Source: Desulfobacula sp.
GTDB taxonomy: Bacteria; Desulfobacterota; Desulfobacteria; Desulfobacterales; Desulfobacteraceae
Length of the DNA stretch: 64,000 nt
NCBI GenBank assembly: GCA_018645325.1
Contig: JABGOU010000009.1
Location: 1-64,000 of the forward strand
Direction of reading: 5' to 3'
A model generated the notes under the pieces. The model had not been told where the DNA came from and made no database searches. It saw only the letters and a program-made list of their open reading frames with translations. This document shows positions 25,842 to 34,529 of this stretch, one piece after another. The stretch's first letter is position 1; each line of letters begins with the position of its first letter. The position numbers and the translations under genes are program-made.

Positions 25842-26140
25842 TATTTTGCTTTAAAATATCCAAAGGCCTGGATCATCAGTCTTGAGCCGGAAAAAACCAA
25901 TTTTAATATCCTGATAAAAAGCAGTAAAAAATACAAAAATATTTGCTGCTTGAATAAAGCATTAGGGTATACAAAAAAATCTCTATATAAAAAATCCAGA
26001 AGCAAATAAAGAATCTTTTGAAGTACAGCCAAAAGGTTTGAGTCATGAAACAGGCGTTGTTGAAGGAATATCCATAAATGAACTTATGGTGGATTTTAAA
26101 ATCAATCAGATTGATATACTTAAGATTGATATTGAGGATT
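25842..26140 (+). pseudogene. Truncated tandem copy of the FkbM methyltransferase
   Basis: This stretch repeats about 300 bases of the preceding gene (25288-25587) with scattered differences. The first part still reads YFALKYPKAWIISLEPEK and CCLNKALGYTKKSLY; a stop and frame change near 26007 follow, after which GVVEGISINELMVDFKINQ is read in another frame. Identity ends abruptly after KIDIE, where unrelated DNA begins. It lacks the SAM-binding glycine motif and the C-terminus, so it cannot be functional. Confidence 0.85.
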
Positions 26141-26291
26141 CTCCAAATCCGGCAAGATCAATGAACATGTTTGTACCTGTGATGCCGGGTATTCCACCAG
26201 TAAAACCTGTGAAGTCGCTCTGTCCCTTTATTCAAAAATTCCCTACGGCTCCATTCTTTTTCTGGTGGATGAGGTGACGATGCCAAAATAA

Positions 26292-26423
26292 ATAGAGTAC
26301 CAGACAAAATCCATCAATCGTCCACATTTTAATCCACATCTTCATGCCATTGTTTCTGATGGCTGTTTTATAGAGGACAAAGATTTCCGAATGGCAAAGG
26401 TCTCGATTACTACATTTGTTTAA
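26292..26423 (+). pseudogene. Transposase remnant, IS91/HUH-like
   Basis: Reading from 26292 gives NRPHFNPHLHAIVSDGCF, which resembles the FHPHLHALVxDG segment of IS91-type Y2 transposases containing the HUH metal-binding histidines. The frame is open for only ~43 codons and preceded by a stop at 26289; the rest of the protein is absent. The ~140 bases before it (from 26146) read ARSMNMFVP or KSGKINEHVC depending on frame, and are not recognised. Confidence 0.5.
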
Positions 26424-26701
26424 ATAGATGTATATAGCTTCTGCTGACAATCAATGGTTCTTTGCGCTCTGCAATTTTAATTATGTATCTCCCGGTTATT
26501 GAGCGGCTTACTTTGTCGATTGCAGAGACTTTTACGATACTGCTCCTATGAATTTTCCAGAACTTCTCAGGGTCAAGCGTCTTCTCAAGCTCTTTTATTG
26601 TCTTTTGTATCAGATATTCTTTGCCCTTTGAGATTACTGCTGTATATTTGTCTGCTGCCTGGAAAAGAGTCATCAGCAATTATTGCTGTTATCTCGTTCA
26701 T
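26410..26701 (-). pseudogene. LytTR response regulator remnant, receiver domain deleted
   Basis: The minus strand starts MNEITAIIADD at 26701, the normal first strand of a receiver domain, but within a dozen codons the frame shifts into LFQAADKYTAVISKGKEYL, the start of a LytTR DNA-binding domain, which then runs intact (FWKIHRSSIVKVSAIDKV) to the stop. Nearly the whole receiver, including the phospho-Asp, is missing. The open frame for the LytTR part alone begins at an ATG at 26679. Probably the scar of an internal deletion. Confidence 0.75.
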
Positions 26702-27167
26702 ACGGGACTCCAATGGTTACAATTGATCCTGATGGTTTGTTTGCTTCAAATATTATAAAGCTTTTGTCAGGATATAAGGCTTTAAGGCGGTTTTTAACAT
26801 TTCCTAAACCAATGCCAGATGGTAAATTTGCATCAAAGCCTATGCCTGTATCAGCAATCTCAATTTTTATAACATCTTTATCGCCGGAAACAATACCAGA
26901 TATTGTCAATGATATTGTGCCCCCATCAATTTTGGGTTCAATTCCGTGTTTGACTGCATTTTCAAATAGAGGTTGAATAAGCATTGGTGGGAAAGGGATC
27001 TTGCTTAAATTCTGAGGAATCTCAATGTTATAATTGAGCCTATTTCCCATGCGGATTTTATTAATATCAAGATAAGATTGAATCATTTCCATTTCTTGTT
27101 TCAAACTATTTTCCTCATTCCTGGTATGTTTAAAGGAAGGGCTGATAAAACCAAAATGGCCGGTCAT
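26673..27167 (-). pseudogene. LytS/YehU-type sensor kinase remnant, C-terminal ATPase only
   Basis: About 164 residues corresponding to the end of a His_kinase/HATPase_c protein: EMIQSYLDINKIRMGNRL, PPMLIQPLFENAVKHGI (N box), IADTGIGF and GIGLGNVKNRL (G boxes). The sensor part and the conserved histidine region (HFLFN) upstream are missing, so it could not autophosphorylate. Its end overlaps the response-regulator start, as in intact kinase-regulator pairs, showing that both came from one operon. Confidence 0.75.
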
Positions 27168-27238
27168 TTGTAAATTTTTATATATTTTTAACCTCTTTGA
27201 AAATGAGCCCGCTTAATCGATAACAGGCAGGCAAATTT

Positions 27239-27280
27239 CTATTTGGGGATTTTGTTAACATTAACATTTCCCCCAAATAG
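27239..27280. repeat. 42-base inverted repeat
   Basis: CTATTTGGGG (27239-27248) pairs with CCCCAAATAG (27271-27280), and inside it TGTTAA pairs with TTAACA. No T-run follows on either strand, so it does not look like a standard terminator. Confidence 0.7.
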
Positions 27281-27355
27281 TTCTTTGTTCTTCACTGTAA
27301 TAACTAAGGACGTTTTTTTTGAGCAGCCCCTTAATTTTTTAGTGAACCCTTAGAG

Positions 27356-27381
27356 CTTATACCCTAACGTTAGGGTATAAG
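27356..27381. repeat. Perfect 26-base palindrome
   Basis: CTTATACCCTAAC (27356-27368) is followed immediately by its exact reverse complement. It could be an operator for a dimeric regulator, a recombination site or the end of a lost element. No adjacent intact gene explains it. Confidence 0.8.
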
Positions 27382-27486
27382 TGTTTAAAAAAGGAGATTA
27401 GCAAAGGCAAAAAAAAAGTTTTGACACCACCAAAACAAAAAAAGGAATTGAAAGCAGAAGCTTAAAATTCCTAAAATCGTTGCTGG

Positions 27487-27578
27487 TGGCGGAGAAATAG
27501 AGATTCGAACTCTAGATGGGTAACAACACCCATACTCGCTTAGCAGGCGAGCGCCTTCAGCCACTCGGCCATTTCTCC
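27487..27578 (-). tRNA. tRNA-Ser (GCT anticodon)
   Basis: Acceptor arms GGAGAAA/TTTCTCC, D-arm GCCGAGTGGCTGAAGGC, anticodon loop CTGCTAA, a long variable arm typical of serine tRNAs, and T-arm GTTCGAATC. The 3' CCA is encoded (27489-27487). Confidence 0.95.
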
Positions 27579-27592
27579 GCATTTTTGTAAAA

Positions 27593-27679
27593 TGGCGGAG
27601 GAGGTAGGATTCGAACCCACGAAGCTTTACACTTAACGGTTTTCAAGACCGCCGCCTTCAGCCACTCGGCCACTCCTCC
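27593..27679 (-). tRNA. tRNA-Ser (TGA anticodon)
   Basis: Acceptor arms GGAGGAG/CTCCTCC, serine-type D-arm, anticodon stem CGGTC...ACCG around CTTGAAA giving TGA, a long variable arm and GTTCGAATCC. CCA is encoded. Fourteen bases separate it from the other serine tRNA; the two are probably co-transcribed. Confidence 0.95.
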
Positions 27680-27694
27680 GAAATAAACCCCGAT

Positions 27695-27723
27695 TTTATA
27701 TCATTTTGTTAAAAACAGGTCAA
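27695..27723 (-). promoter_or_regulatory. Promoter of the two tRNA-Ser genes
   Basis: On the minus strand TTGACC (27723-27718), 17-base spacer, TATAAA (27700-27695), placed 16 bases before the first tRNA, followed by CGGGG. Confidence 0.65.
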
Positions 27724-27773
27724 TACCTAACTTGCGACAAAATACAGGATCAAGGGTAAAATTCATCTTATCA

Positions 27774-27801
27774 TTGACAGGAAGAATGGTTGAGCTATAT
27801 T
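27774..27801 (+). promoter_or_regulatory. Promoter of the argS operon
   Basis: TTGACA (27774-27779), 16-base spacer, TATATT (27796-27801), about 40 bases before the gene at 27843. Confidence 0.6.
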
Positions 27802-27842
27802 AAGAAGTTTTAGGTTAACCCAAATTTTACAGGAGATAATGA

Positions 27843-28295
27843 ATGAGACAGAAAATAAGATTTGAAAAAAATATGAAAGCCGGCAAGGTAATAATTCTGG
27901 AGTCCAGCGAAGTGGATCCTGGTGTTGTTTTGTTGCTTCATGAGGAAGAATATGGCCTTGAAGAGATGATTAAGGCTTCTGCAGGAGGTGTCATAGCTTT
28001 TTCCGAATTTATGAGAAGGAGAAGTTTTTTTCCCACAACAGACCTTTGTAATAAGCTTTTTGAGAACACGATCGAATTTTTTAAAAATAAGGCTGAAGAA
28101 AAAATCATCATTGAATATAATGATATCGAAGCGTTTCCAAAAGAAGAAAAGTTTCAGTTGGAAGATGAAGATGTCGAAATTGATAAGATACTGGAGGAAG
28201 ATGGGGAAACCAGTGAAGACGAGATAAAAGAAATAGACTCTGAAGATGATACACCCAAATTCAAACCTGAAGATACTTCTGAACACGAAAACTAG
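27843..28295 (+). CDS. Acidic conserved hypothetical protein upstream of argS
   Basis: A 150-residue protein not recognised as a named family. The N-terminal ~95 residues look folded ([22 protein letters not shown]); the last ~55 are extremely acidic ([19 protein letters not shown]), likely disordered. No signal peptide or membrane segment. It has a good AGGAGAT ribosome site and a promoter, and argS follows after 8 bases, so it is the first gene of the argS-mutL operon. Confidence 0.65.
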   Translation: MRQKIRFEKNMKAGKVIILESSEVDPGVVLLLHEEEYGLEEMIKASAGGVIAFSEFMRRRSFFPTTDLCNKLFENTIEFFKNKAEEKIIIEYNDIEAFPKEEKFQLEDEDVEIDKILEEDGETSEDEIKEIDSEDDTPKFKPEDTSEHEN

Positions 28296-28303
28296 AGCTG
28301 ATA

Positions 28304-29995
28304 ATGAAACATAAAATTAGAAAAATTGTACTTGATGCTGCTCAAAAAGGGTTTGAGAATGGTGTGCTGCCATCCAGTCAAATTCCTGAAATGGAAATAG
28401 AGGAACCCAGGATTTCATCCCATGGAGATTTTTCCACAAACTTTGCAATGGTTTCAGCCGGCATTCAGAAAATGCCGCCCAGAAAAATTGCCCAAACCAT
28501 GGTGCAATTAATAGAAACCTTGGGTAAAACCTCGGAAGAAACAGCAAGTTTGATCGAAAAGGTAGAGATAGCAGGCCCTGGCTTTATAAATTTTTTTCTT
28601 TCCAAAGAAGCATGGCATCCAGTGGTTGACAGGATTCTTGAACAGGATAAAAAATATGGCGCCTCTGATATGGGGAAGAATGAAAAAGTACAGGTGGAAT
28701 TTGTCAGTGCAAATCCGACAGGCCCATTGCATGTAGGGCATGGCAGAGGAGCTGCGGTTGGAGATTCTGTCGGAAATATTCTTGGCTTTGCCGGGTTTGA
28801 TGTTCAAAAAGAATACTATATTAATGATTCAGGGCGCCAGATTAGAACTCTGGGAACATCAGTCTGGCTGAGGCTTCTGCAAAAATCAGGTAAAGAAATT
28901 GAGTTTCCCGATGACTGTTATAAGGGCGATTATATTAAAGAATTGGCCTGTGAGATTTTAGAAAAAGAGGGGAAGGGGTTTGTTCAAGGCGATGAAAAAG
29001 AAGCCATTGCCCTATGCGCAAAATTTGCAGCAAAGAAAATTTTGAAAGGTATAAAAGAAGACCTGTCAAGTTTTGGTGTAACGTTTGATCAATGGTTCAG
29101 TGAGCAAAGCCTTTACGATTCAGGTAGGGTTCAAAAAGCCATTGATGACTTCACTTCAAAAGATTTAATTTATAAAGAAGACGGAGCTCTCTGGTTTAGA
29201 ACACAGGATTTTGGTGATGAGAAAAACAGGGTAGTGGTTCGAAATAATGGTCTTACCACTTATTTTGCTTCTGATATTGCCTATCACATGGAAAAATATG
29301 ATCGCGGGTTTGACAAGGTTATAGATGTCTGGGGAGCAGATCACCATGGTTATATCAAAAGAATTGATGCCTCTGTTGTTGCCCAGGGCAAGAAAAGCAG
29401 TCAATTTGAAGTGATACTGGTCCAGCTGGTTAATCTGCTGAGAGGCGGCAAACCATTTCAAATGTCCACAAGGGCTGGTGAATTTGTCACATTAAAAGAT
29501 ATTGTAGATGAAGTAGGTAAAGATGCTGCAAGGTTTATGTTTTTGAGCCGCAGTTATGATTCCGGGCTTGATTTTGATCTGGAACTTGCCAAACAGAAAA
29601 ATTCAAATAATCCAGTCTATTATGTCCAATATGTCCATGCCAGAATCACGGGGATTCTTTTAAAGGCAAAACAGGAAAATATTATCCAGAGTATTGATTT
29701 TAATAAAGGTAAAAATCTGAATTTGCTGACTACTGTGGAAGAAATTAATCTTATAAAAATATTGGATACTTTTAAAGCCAATGTGGAAAAAAGTGCTCAA
29801 ACACTTCATCCTCATATAATTTTTACATATTTGATGACTCTTGCATCAGCATTCCATGGTTATTATAACAAACACAAAGTCATTACTGAAAACAGAAGAC
29901 AGACTCTTGCCAGGTTGAGCCTTGTGTTAGGAGTAAAGAAAGTCATAAGAAATGGATTGGCACTTCTTGGGGTTAATGCACCTGAAAGAATGTAA
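28304..29995 (+). CDS. argS: Arginyl-tRNA synthetase
   Basis: A 563-residue class I synthetase charging tRNA-Arg. It has the [19 protein letters not shown] region (~residue 139), [11 protein letters not shown], a degenerate KMSKS loop [10 protein letters not shown], and the C-terminal anticodon-binding DALR domain. Length is normal. The next gene starts 2 bases after the stop. Confidence 0.95.
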   Translation: MKHKIRKIVLDAAQKGFENGVLPSSQIPEMEIEEPRISSHGDFSTNFAMVSAGIQKMPPRKIAQTMVQLIETLGKTSEETASLIEKVEIAGPGFINFFLSKEAWHPVVDRILEQDKKYGASDMGKNEKVQVEFVSANPTGPLHVGHGRGAAVGDSVGNILGFAGFDVQKEYYINDSGRQIRTLGTSVWLRLLQKSGKEIEFPDDCYKGDYIKELACEILEKEGKGFVQGDEKEAIALCAKFAAKKILKGIKEDLSSFGVTFDQWFSEQSLYDSGRVQKAIDDFTSKDLIYKEDGALWFRTQDFGDEKNRVVVRNNGLTTYFASDIAYHMEKYDRGFDKVIDVWGADHHGYIKRIDASVVAQGKKSSQFEVILVQLVNLLRGGKPFQMSTRAGEFVTLKDIVDEVGKDAARFMFLSRSYDSGLDFDLELAKQKNSNNPVYYVQYVHARITGILLKAKQENIIQSIDFNKGKNLNLLTTVEEINLIKILDTFKANVEKSAQTLHPHIIFTYLMTLASAFHGYYNKHKVITENRRQTLARLSLVLGVKKVIRNGLALLGVNAPERM

Positions 29996-29997
29996 AA

Positions 29998-30675
29998 ATG
30001 GTATCTTTTAAAGAGATTTTAAAATATTTAATTTACATATTTATTGCCGGCTGGATGTTTTTATTGGGCATAATGGTGGGGCGAGGTTCTTCACCTGTGA
30101 CTTTTGATACACATAAATTTCAAAAGCGGCTTGAAATAATTGCTAATGAATTTGGAGCAAAAAAAGACAGTCCTAAAAAAATGGATCTGAAATTTTATGA
30201 TGCTCTGGATAAACCTGTTCCGGAAGAAAATGTTTTTTCCCAAAAAAAATCTCTGGAAATTATGCCTAAAAAAGAAATGCCTGAAAAAGAAACGCTTGAA
30301 AAAGAAACACTTGTTACCCCGGATATCCATCCAACAAAGAAAAGCCTGAAAAAATTAACGTTTAAAAAGATGACCCAAAAGGCAAAGGCGGATATTGGAA
30401 AAGATGATTCGAAAAACATAACACAAGTAAAATACACAATTCAGATAGCAGCCTATAAAGAGTTTAGAGATGCTGTTTCTCAAATGGCACTGCTTGATGA
30501 AAAAGGATTTACTTCTTATCGGGTAAAAGGTGGAAAAGATGGTGTTACATGGTACAGGGTGAGAACTGGTTCATTTCCAAGCTGGGATGAAGCAGAAAAA
30601 ATTAAAGAAAAACTAAATAAAGCCGGAATCAAGGGCCAGATCATAAAAATGGATTATAAAGAGGGAAAACAATGA
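29998..30675 (+). CDS. SPOR-domain membrane protein
   Basis: A 225-residue protein with one N-terminal membrane anchor (YLIYIFIAGWMFLLGIMVG), a Lys/Glu-rich linker (~50-140), and a C-terminal SPOR domain (YTIQIAAYKEFRDAVSQM to TGSFPSWDEAEKIKEKL) that binds denuded peptidoglycan, usually at the division septum. It overlaps gatC by four bases. The linker contains short repeats of the type PKKEMPEKETLEKETL. Confidence 0.85.
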   Translation: MVSFKEILKYLIYIFIAGWMFLLGIMVGRGSSPVTFDTHKFQKRLEIIANEFGAKKDSPKKMDLKFYDALDKPVPEENVFSQKKSLEIMPKKEMPEKETLEKETLVTPDIHPTKKSLKKLTFKKMTQKAKADIGKDDSKNITQVKYTIQIAAYKEFRDAVSQMALLDEKGFTSYRVKGGKDGVTWYRVRTGSFPSWDEAEKIKEKLNKAGIKGQIIKMDYKEGKQ

Positions 30676-30959
30676 AGATATCAACGGATGAAGTTGCAAA
30701 GATTGCTCACCTTGCCCGTTTAGAGGTTGATACGTCGCAAAAAGAGAAAATGGCTGAACAGCTGAGCAATATCCTTGGATATATTGATAAACTCAAAGAT
30801 GCAGATGTAGAGGGGGTCAAGCTTGCTTCCGGAGCTGCAAGTATGAATAATGTCTTAAGGGAGGATAAAGTGAAAGTATCTCCAGGTCCCAGTGTAACCC
30901 TTGCCAATGCACCACAAAGGGATGAAGACTTTTATATTGTTCCTATGGTTGTTAAATGA
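30672..30959 (+). CDS. gatC: Asp/Glu-tRNA amidotransferase subunit C
   Basis: A 95-residue GatC (VAKIAHLARLEVD at the N-terminus, LREDKVKVSPG near residue 60), which stabilises the GatA-GatB complex that amidates Glu-tRNA-Gln and Asp-tRNA-Asn. It is translationally coupled to the SPOR gene and lies 34 bases before gatA. Confidence 0.93.
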   Translation: MKISTDEVAKIAHLARLEVDTSQKEKMAEQLSNILGYIDKLKDADVEGVKLASGAASMNNVLREDKVKVSPGPSVTLANAPQRDEDFYIVPMVVK

Positions 30960-30993
30960 TTTTTTTGGTGTGAGAAAATAAGGAAAAAATAGA

Positions 30994-32466
30994 ATGGAAT
31001 ACCAAGAACTGACAATTGAAAGTGCCGCAACACTGCTTTCCAGTCGCCAAATTTCTTCTTTTGAGCTGACATCTGCTTTGCTTGACCGAATTGAAAAATA
31101 TGATGATGAAATCAATGCATTTATAACTGTAGACAAAACCATGGCTCTTGAACAAGCCAAAAAAGCAGACCAGGATATTGCCGCCGACAAAATTTTACCG
31201 TTGACGGGTGTGCCCCTTGCATTAAAGGATCTTTTGTGTACCAATGGAATAAGAACAACCTGCGGATCGCAGATCCTTAATAATTTTATTCCACAATACG
31301 ATGGTACAATTGTGAAAAAATTAAAGGAAAATGGTGCCGTCATTATCGGCAAAACTAATCTGGACGAGTTTGGGATGGGGTCTTCAACGGAAAATTCTTC
31401 CTATAAAATTACCACAAATCCCTGGAATAAAGCACATGTTCCAGGCGGTTCCAGCGGTGGGTCAGCTGCAGCCGTGTCAGCTGGGTTTTGCTGTGCAGCC
31501 CTTGGGACGGATACGGGTGGTTCTATCCGCCAGCCCTCCTCCCATTGTGGAGTGGTCGGTCTTAAACCCACTTATGGCAGGGTATCCCGGTTTGGATTGG
31601 TTTCCTACGCATCTTCCCTTGATCAAATCGGTCCCATCACTAAGAATGTTAAAGATGCAGCAATCTTGCTGAATACCATATCAGGCAATGATGAAATGGA
31701 TTCCACCAGTGCAAAGGTTGATGTACCTGATTTCACCAAAGCTTTTGATCAGTTTGAAAAGGATTCCTTAAAAGGAATGACAGCAGGAATTCCAAAAGAA
31801 TATCTATGTGTTGACGGCATTGACCCTGAAGTTGAAAATATCTTTAATAATGCTAAAGAGGTTTTTAAAGATCTGGGTGTAAAAATAAAAGAAATTTCTC
31901 TTCCACATACGGATTATGTTGTTGCTGCCTATTATATTATTGCTCCAAGTGAAGCCAGCTCAAATCTTGCAAGGTTTGACGGGGTTAAATATGGTTTCAG
32001 AGAAAAACTATCTGATGACCTTATTGATATGTATAAAAAAACCAGGTCAAAAGGCTTTGGCCCGGAAGTTCAAAGAAGAATCATGATCGGGACTTATGCG
32101 CTTTCAGCGGGATACTATGATGCATATTATGGAAGGGCTTCCCAGGTTCGAACTCTGATCGTGGATGATTTTTCAAAAGCCTTTAGGGAATGTGATTTTA
32201 TCCTGTCGCCTGTGGCTCCGGCCCCTGCTTTTAAGATTGGTGAAAATATGGATGATCCCTTAACAATGTACTTGACTGATATTTTTACACTTTCTGCAAA
32301 CATGGCAGGCATCCCCGGAATATCTGTTCCGGCAGGTTTTTCTTCCAAAGGGCTTCCCATAGGTATCCAGATGATGGGGAAAAGTTTTGATGAATTGTCG
32401 CTTTTAAGGGCAGGGTATGGTTTTGAAAAGACAATTCAATTGGCCAAAACATTTCCTGATCTTTAA
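30994..32466 (+). CDS. gatA: Asp/Glu-tRNA amidotransferase subunit A
   Basis: A 490-residue amidase-signature enzyme that releases ammonia from glutamine for GatB. The Ser-cisSer-Lys triad is visible: Lys in [10 protein letters not shown], cis-Ser in [11 protein letters not shown] and the nucleophile region [11 protein letters not shown]. gatB is not next to it but is on the opposite strand at 39170-40624. Confidence 0.95.
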   Translation: MEYQELTIESAATLLSSRQISSFELTSALLDRIEKYDDEINAFITVDKTMALEQAKKADQDIAADKILPLTGVPLALKDLLCTNGIRTTCGSQILNNFIPQYDGTIVKKLKENGAVIIGKTNLDEFGMGSSTENSSYKITTNPWNKAHVPGGSSGGSAAAVSAGFCCAALGTDTGGSIRQPSSHCGVVGLKPTYGRVSRFGLVSYASSLDQIGPITKNVKDAAILLNTISGNDEMDSTSAKVDVPDFTKAFDQFEKDSLKGMTAGIPKEYLCVDGIDPEVENIFNNAKEVFKDLGVKIKEISLPHTDYVVAAYYIIAPSEASSNLARFDGVKYGFREKLSDDLIDMYKKTRSKGFGPEVQRRIMIGTYALSAGYYDAYYGRASQVRTLIVDDFSKAFRECDFILSPVAPAPAFKIGENMDDPLTMYLTDIFTLSANMAGIPGISVPAGFSSKGLPIGIQMMGKSFDELSLLRAGYGFEKTIQLAKTFPDL

Positions 32467-32482
32467 TGTAAGGAGATAAAGA

Positions 32483-32665
32483 ATGTCAACAATACAGCCA
32501 AAGTCACAGCAATTGAAAAAAGCTGTTAAGTGGATATCAGATAGGAAAAAAACAAAGCCTGATGAAAAGCTTTCCAAGTTAGTTGATGAGGCAAGTTTTC
32601 GATTTGATTTAAGCCCGAAGGATTCCCAGTTCCTGTTAAGGTTTGTAAAGAATGTCGACCATTAG
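32483..32665 (+). CDS. Small conserved hypothetical protein before mutL
   Basis: A 60-residue basic, helical protein (KAVKWISDRKKTKPDEKL, then FRFDLSPKDSQFLLRFV). It has an AAGGAGAT ribosome site, and its end overlaps the mutL start by 14 bases, so it is likely translated and coupled. Similar small proteins precede mutL in related genomes as far as I recall; function unknown. Confidence 0.6.
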   Translation: MSTIQPKSQQLKKAVKWISDRKKTKPDEKLSKLVDEASFRFDLSPKDSQFLLRFVKNVDH

Positions 32666-34457
32666 AATTCTGCCTGAAATTTTATCCAATAAGATTGCAG
32701 CAGGAGAGGTGGTACAAAGACCGTCCTTTGTTGTTAAAGAGTTAGTTGAAAACAGCCTTGATGCAGGTTCCACAAGTATAAGTGTGGAAATTGAAAAAGG
32801 AGGGAAATCTTTAATCCGGATTTCAGATAATGGCTGCGGCCTTTATAGAGATGACGCACTTTTATCCATTGAAAGATATGCCACAAGTAAAATATTTACC
32901 ACCCAGGATCTTTTTTCCATATCAACCATGGGATTTCGGGGAGAGGCGCTTCCTTCAATTGCATCCGTATCAAAATTCACACTTGTAACAAGAACAAGGG
33001 AGTCTGATATTGGAACAAAGATTGAAATAGCTGGAGGGAAACTATTCAAGGTTTCCGATATAGGGGCTCCAGTGGGAACCATGGTGGAAGTGAAAAAACT
33101 TTTTTTTAACACCCCTGCCCGAAAGAAATTTTTAAAATCCGATAACACGGAGATCAGCCATATTGCCGATGTGATATCCGGAATAGCTCTGGGAAACCCT
33201 GGTATTGGGTTTAGATTATTTTTAAATAAAAGGCTTGTGAAAAACTTTCCTTCAGGTCAGGATTTTTTTCAAAGATCCCTGGCAGTGCTGGGAAAAGACG
33301 TATCTGGTAACCTTTATTCATTTAAGGATGAAGGACAATTAGTATCCGTGTCCGGAACCTGTTCCAATCCAGCCGTGACAAGGAGCTATTCAAATCGAAT
33401 TTATCTGTTTGTAAATCACAGACTGGTGTATGACCGGGGACTTGTAGCAGCAGTTATTCAAGGATACCGGGGCAGATTAATGAAAGGCCGCTTCCCCTTG
33501 GGTGCAGTCAGTATCAACATACCGTTTGATCATGTGGATGTGAATGTCCACCCTTCAAAAAGGGAAATAAAATTTTCAAACCCCCAGTCTGTGTATCAAG
33601 CTGTTTCAACTGCAGTCGCCAATGTACTTTTTTGGGCGCAAAAAAATGTGACGGCCTATACAGGGCAAGATTTGGTAGGCCCTTCAGCAGAATCTGGTGA
33701 GATAAAAAAACAAGATTCTCAGAAAAATATATATACCCATGAAAAAGTTGACAGAGAAGTGGCCTTTCTGTCCTATGGCCATCTGCCCGGCATGGCCGAC
33801 ACAGAACGGATAGAGCAGGCAAGGTTTCAGTGGCCAAACTCAGGTTCCACGGATATTTCAAAGAATAAAAAAAGCCTGAGCAGTCTGACCATATTGGGCC
33901 AAGTCATGGGTACCTATATTGTCGCTCAAAAAAATAACAGCCTGATACTGGTGGATCAGCATGCAGCCCATGAAAGAGTGGTATACGAGACCTTGAAAAA
34001 ACGTAACCAGGCCCTGTCTGTTCAAAGTCAGACTCTGCTCGTACCCGAGACCCTGGATCTAACTCATAAAGAGGCTGACCTTTTAAATTCCATCCTGAAA
34101 GATTTATCCGGGCTTGGCATTAAAATAGAACCCTTTGGGGGTACTACATTTATCGTAAAATCTATTCCTCAACTTATAGAAAAAAAGCAGATTAAACCAC
34201 TTGTCATGGAAATTATTGAAAGTTTTCTGGAAACCCAAAATCCGTCTTCAAAAGTTAATTGGCTGGAGTCCTGCCTGATTTCCATGGCCTGTCATACAGC
34301 CATTCGGGCAAATAAGACCATGCTGCAAAGGGAGATGGTGCAATTGCTGGAAGACCTGGAAAGGTGTGAAAATCCTTTCCACTGCCCCCATGGCCGCCCT
34401 ACCATTATTTCTTTTGATGCCAAACAAATGGAAAAGCTGTTTAAAAGAGTTGTTTGA
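32652..34457 (+). CDS. mutL: DNA mismatch repair protein MutL (endonuclease type)
   Basis: A 601-residue GHKL ATPase: VVKELVENSLDAGST, ISDNGCG and GFRGEALPSIASVS in the N-terminal domain. The C-terminal domain carries VDQHAAHERVVYE, matching the DQHA(x)2E(x)4E nicking motif, and CPHGRPT. This indicates a MutL that nicks DNA itself, as in bacteria without MutH. No mutS is in the window. Confidence 0.95.
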   Translation: MSTIRILPEILSNKIAAGEVVQRPSFVVKELVENSLDAGSTSISVEIEKGGKSLIRISDNGCGLYRDDALLSIERYATSKIFTTQDLFSISTMGFRGEALPSIASVSKFTLVTRTRESDIGTKIEIAGGKLFKVSDIGAPVGTMVEVKKLFFNTPARKKFLKSDNTEISHIADVISGIALGNPGIGFRLFLNKRLVKNFPSGQDFFQRSLAVLGKDVSGNLYSFKDEGQLVSVSGTCSNPAVTRSYSNRIYLFVNHRLVYDRGLVAAVIQGYRGRLMKGRFPLGAVSINIPFDHVDVNVHPSKREIKFSNPQSVYQAVSTAVANVLFWAQKNVTAYTGQDLVGPSAESGEIKKQDSQKNIYTHEKVDREVAFLSYGHLPGMADTERIEQARFQWPNSGSTDISKNKKSLSSLTILGQVMGTYIVAQKNNSLILVDQHAAHERVVYETLKKRNQALSVQSQTLLVPETLDLTHKEADLLNSILKDLSGLGIKIEPFGGTTFIVKSIPQLIEKKQIKPLVMEIIESFLETQNPSSKVNWLESCLISMACHTAIRANKTMLQREMVQLLEDLERCENPFHCPHGRPTIISFDAKQMEKLFKRVV

Positions 34458-34529
34458 TGGCCGAGTATGATGTATATAATTGCGAAAATAAAAAAATATG
34501 ATGTTGTAATAATCCTATAAAGGAGTCCC

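Larger units (their letters stand above)
27168..27486. other. Non-coding region with two strong inverted repeats
   Basis: No gene recognised. It contains a 42-base hairpin (27239-27280) and a perfect 26-base palindrome (27356-27381), then A-rich DNA before the tRNA-Ser gene. Confidence 0.6.

Noticed and set aside
27239..27280. Hairpin as a rho-independent terminator
   Set aside because: No T-run follows on either strand.
27385..27582. 65-codon minus-strand frame
   Set aside because: It reads through the tRNA-Ser(GCT) gene, which explains the sequence.
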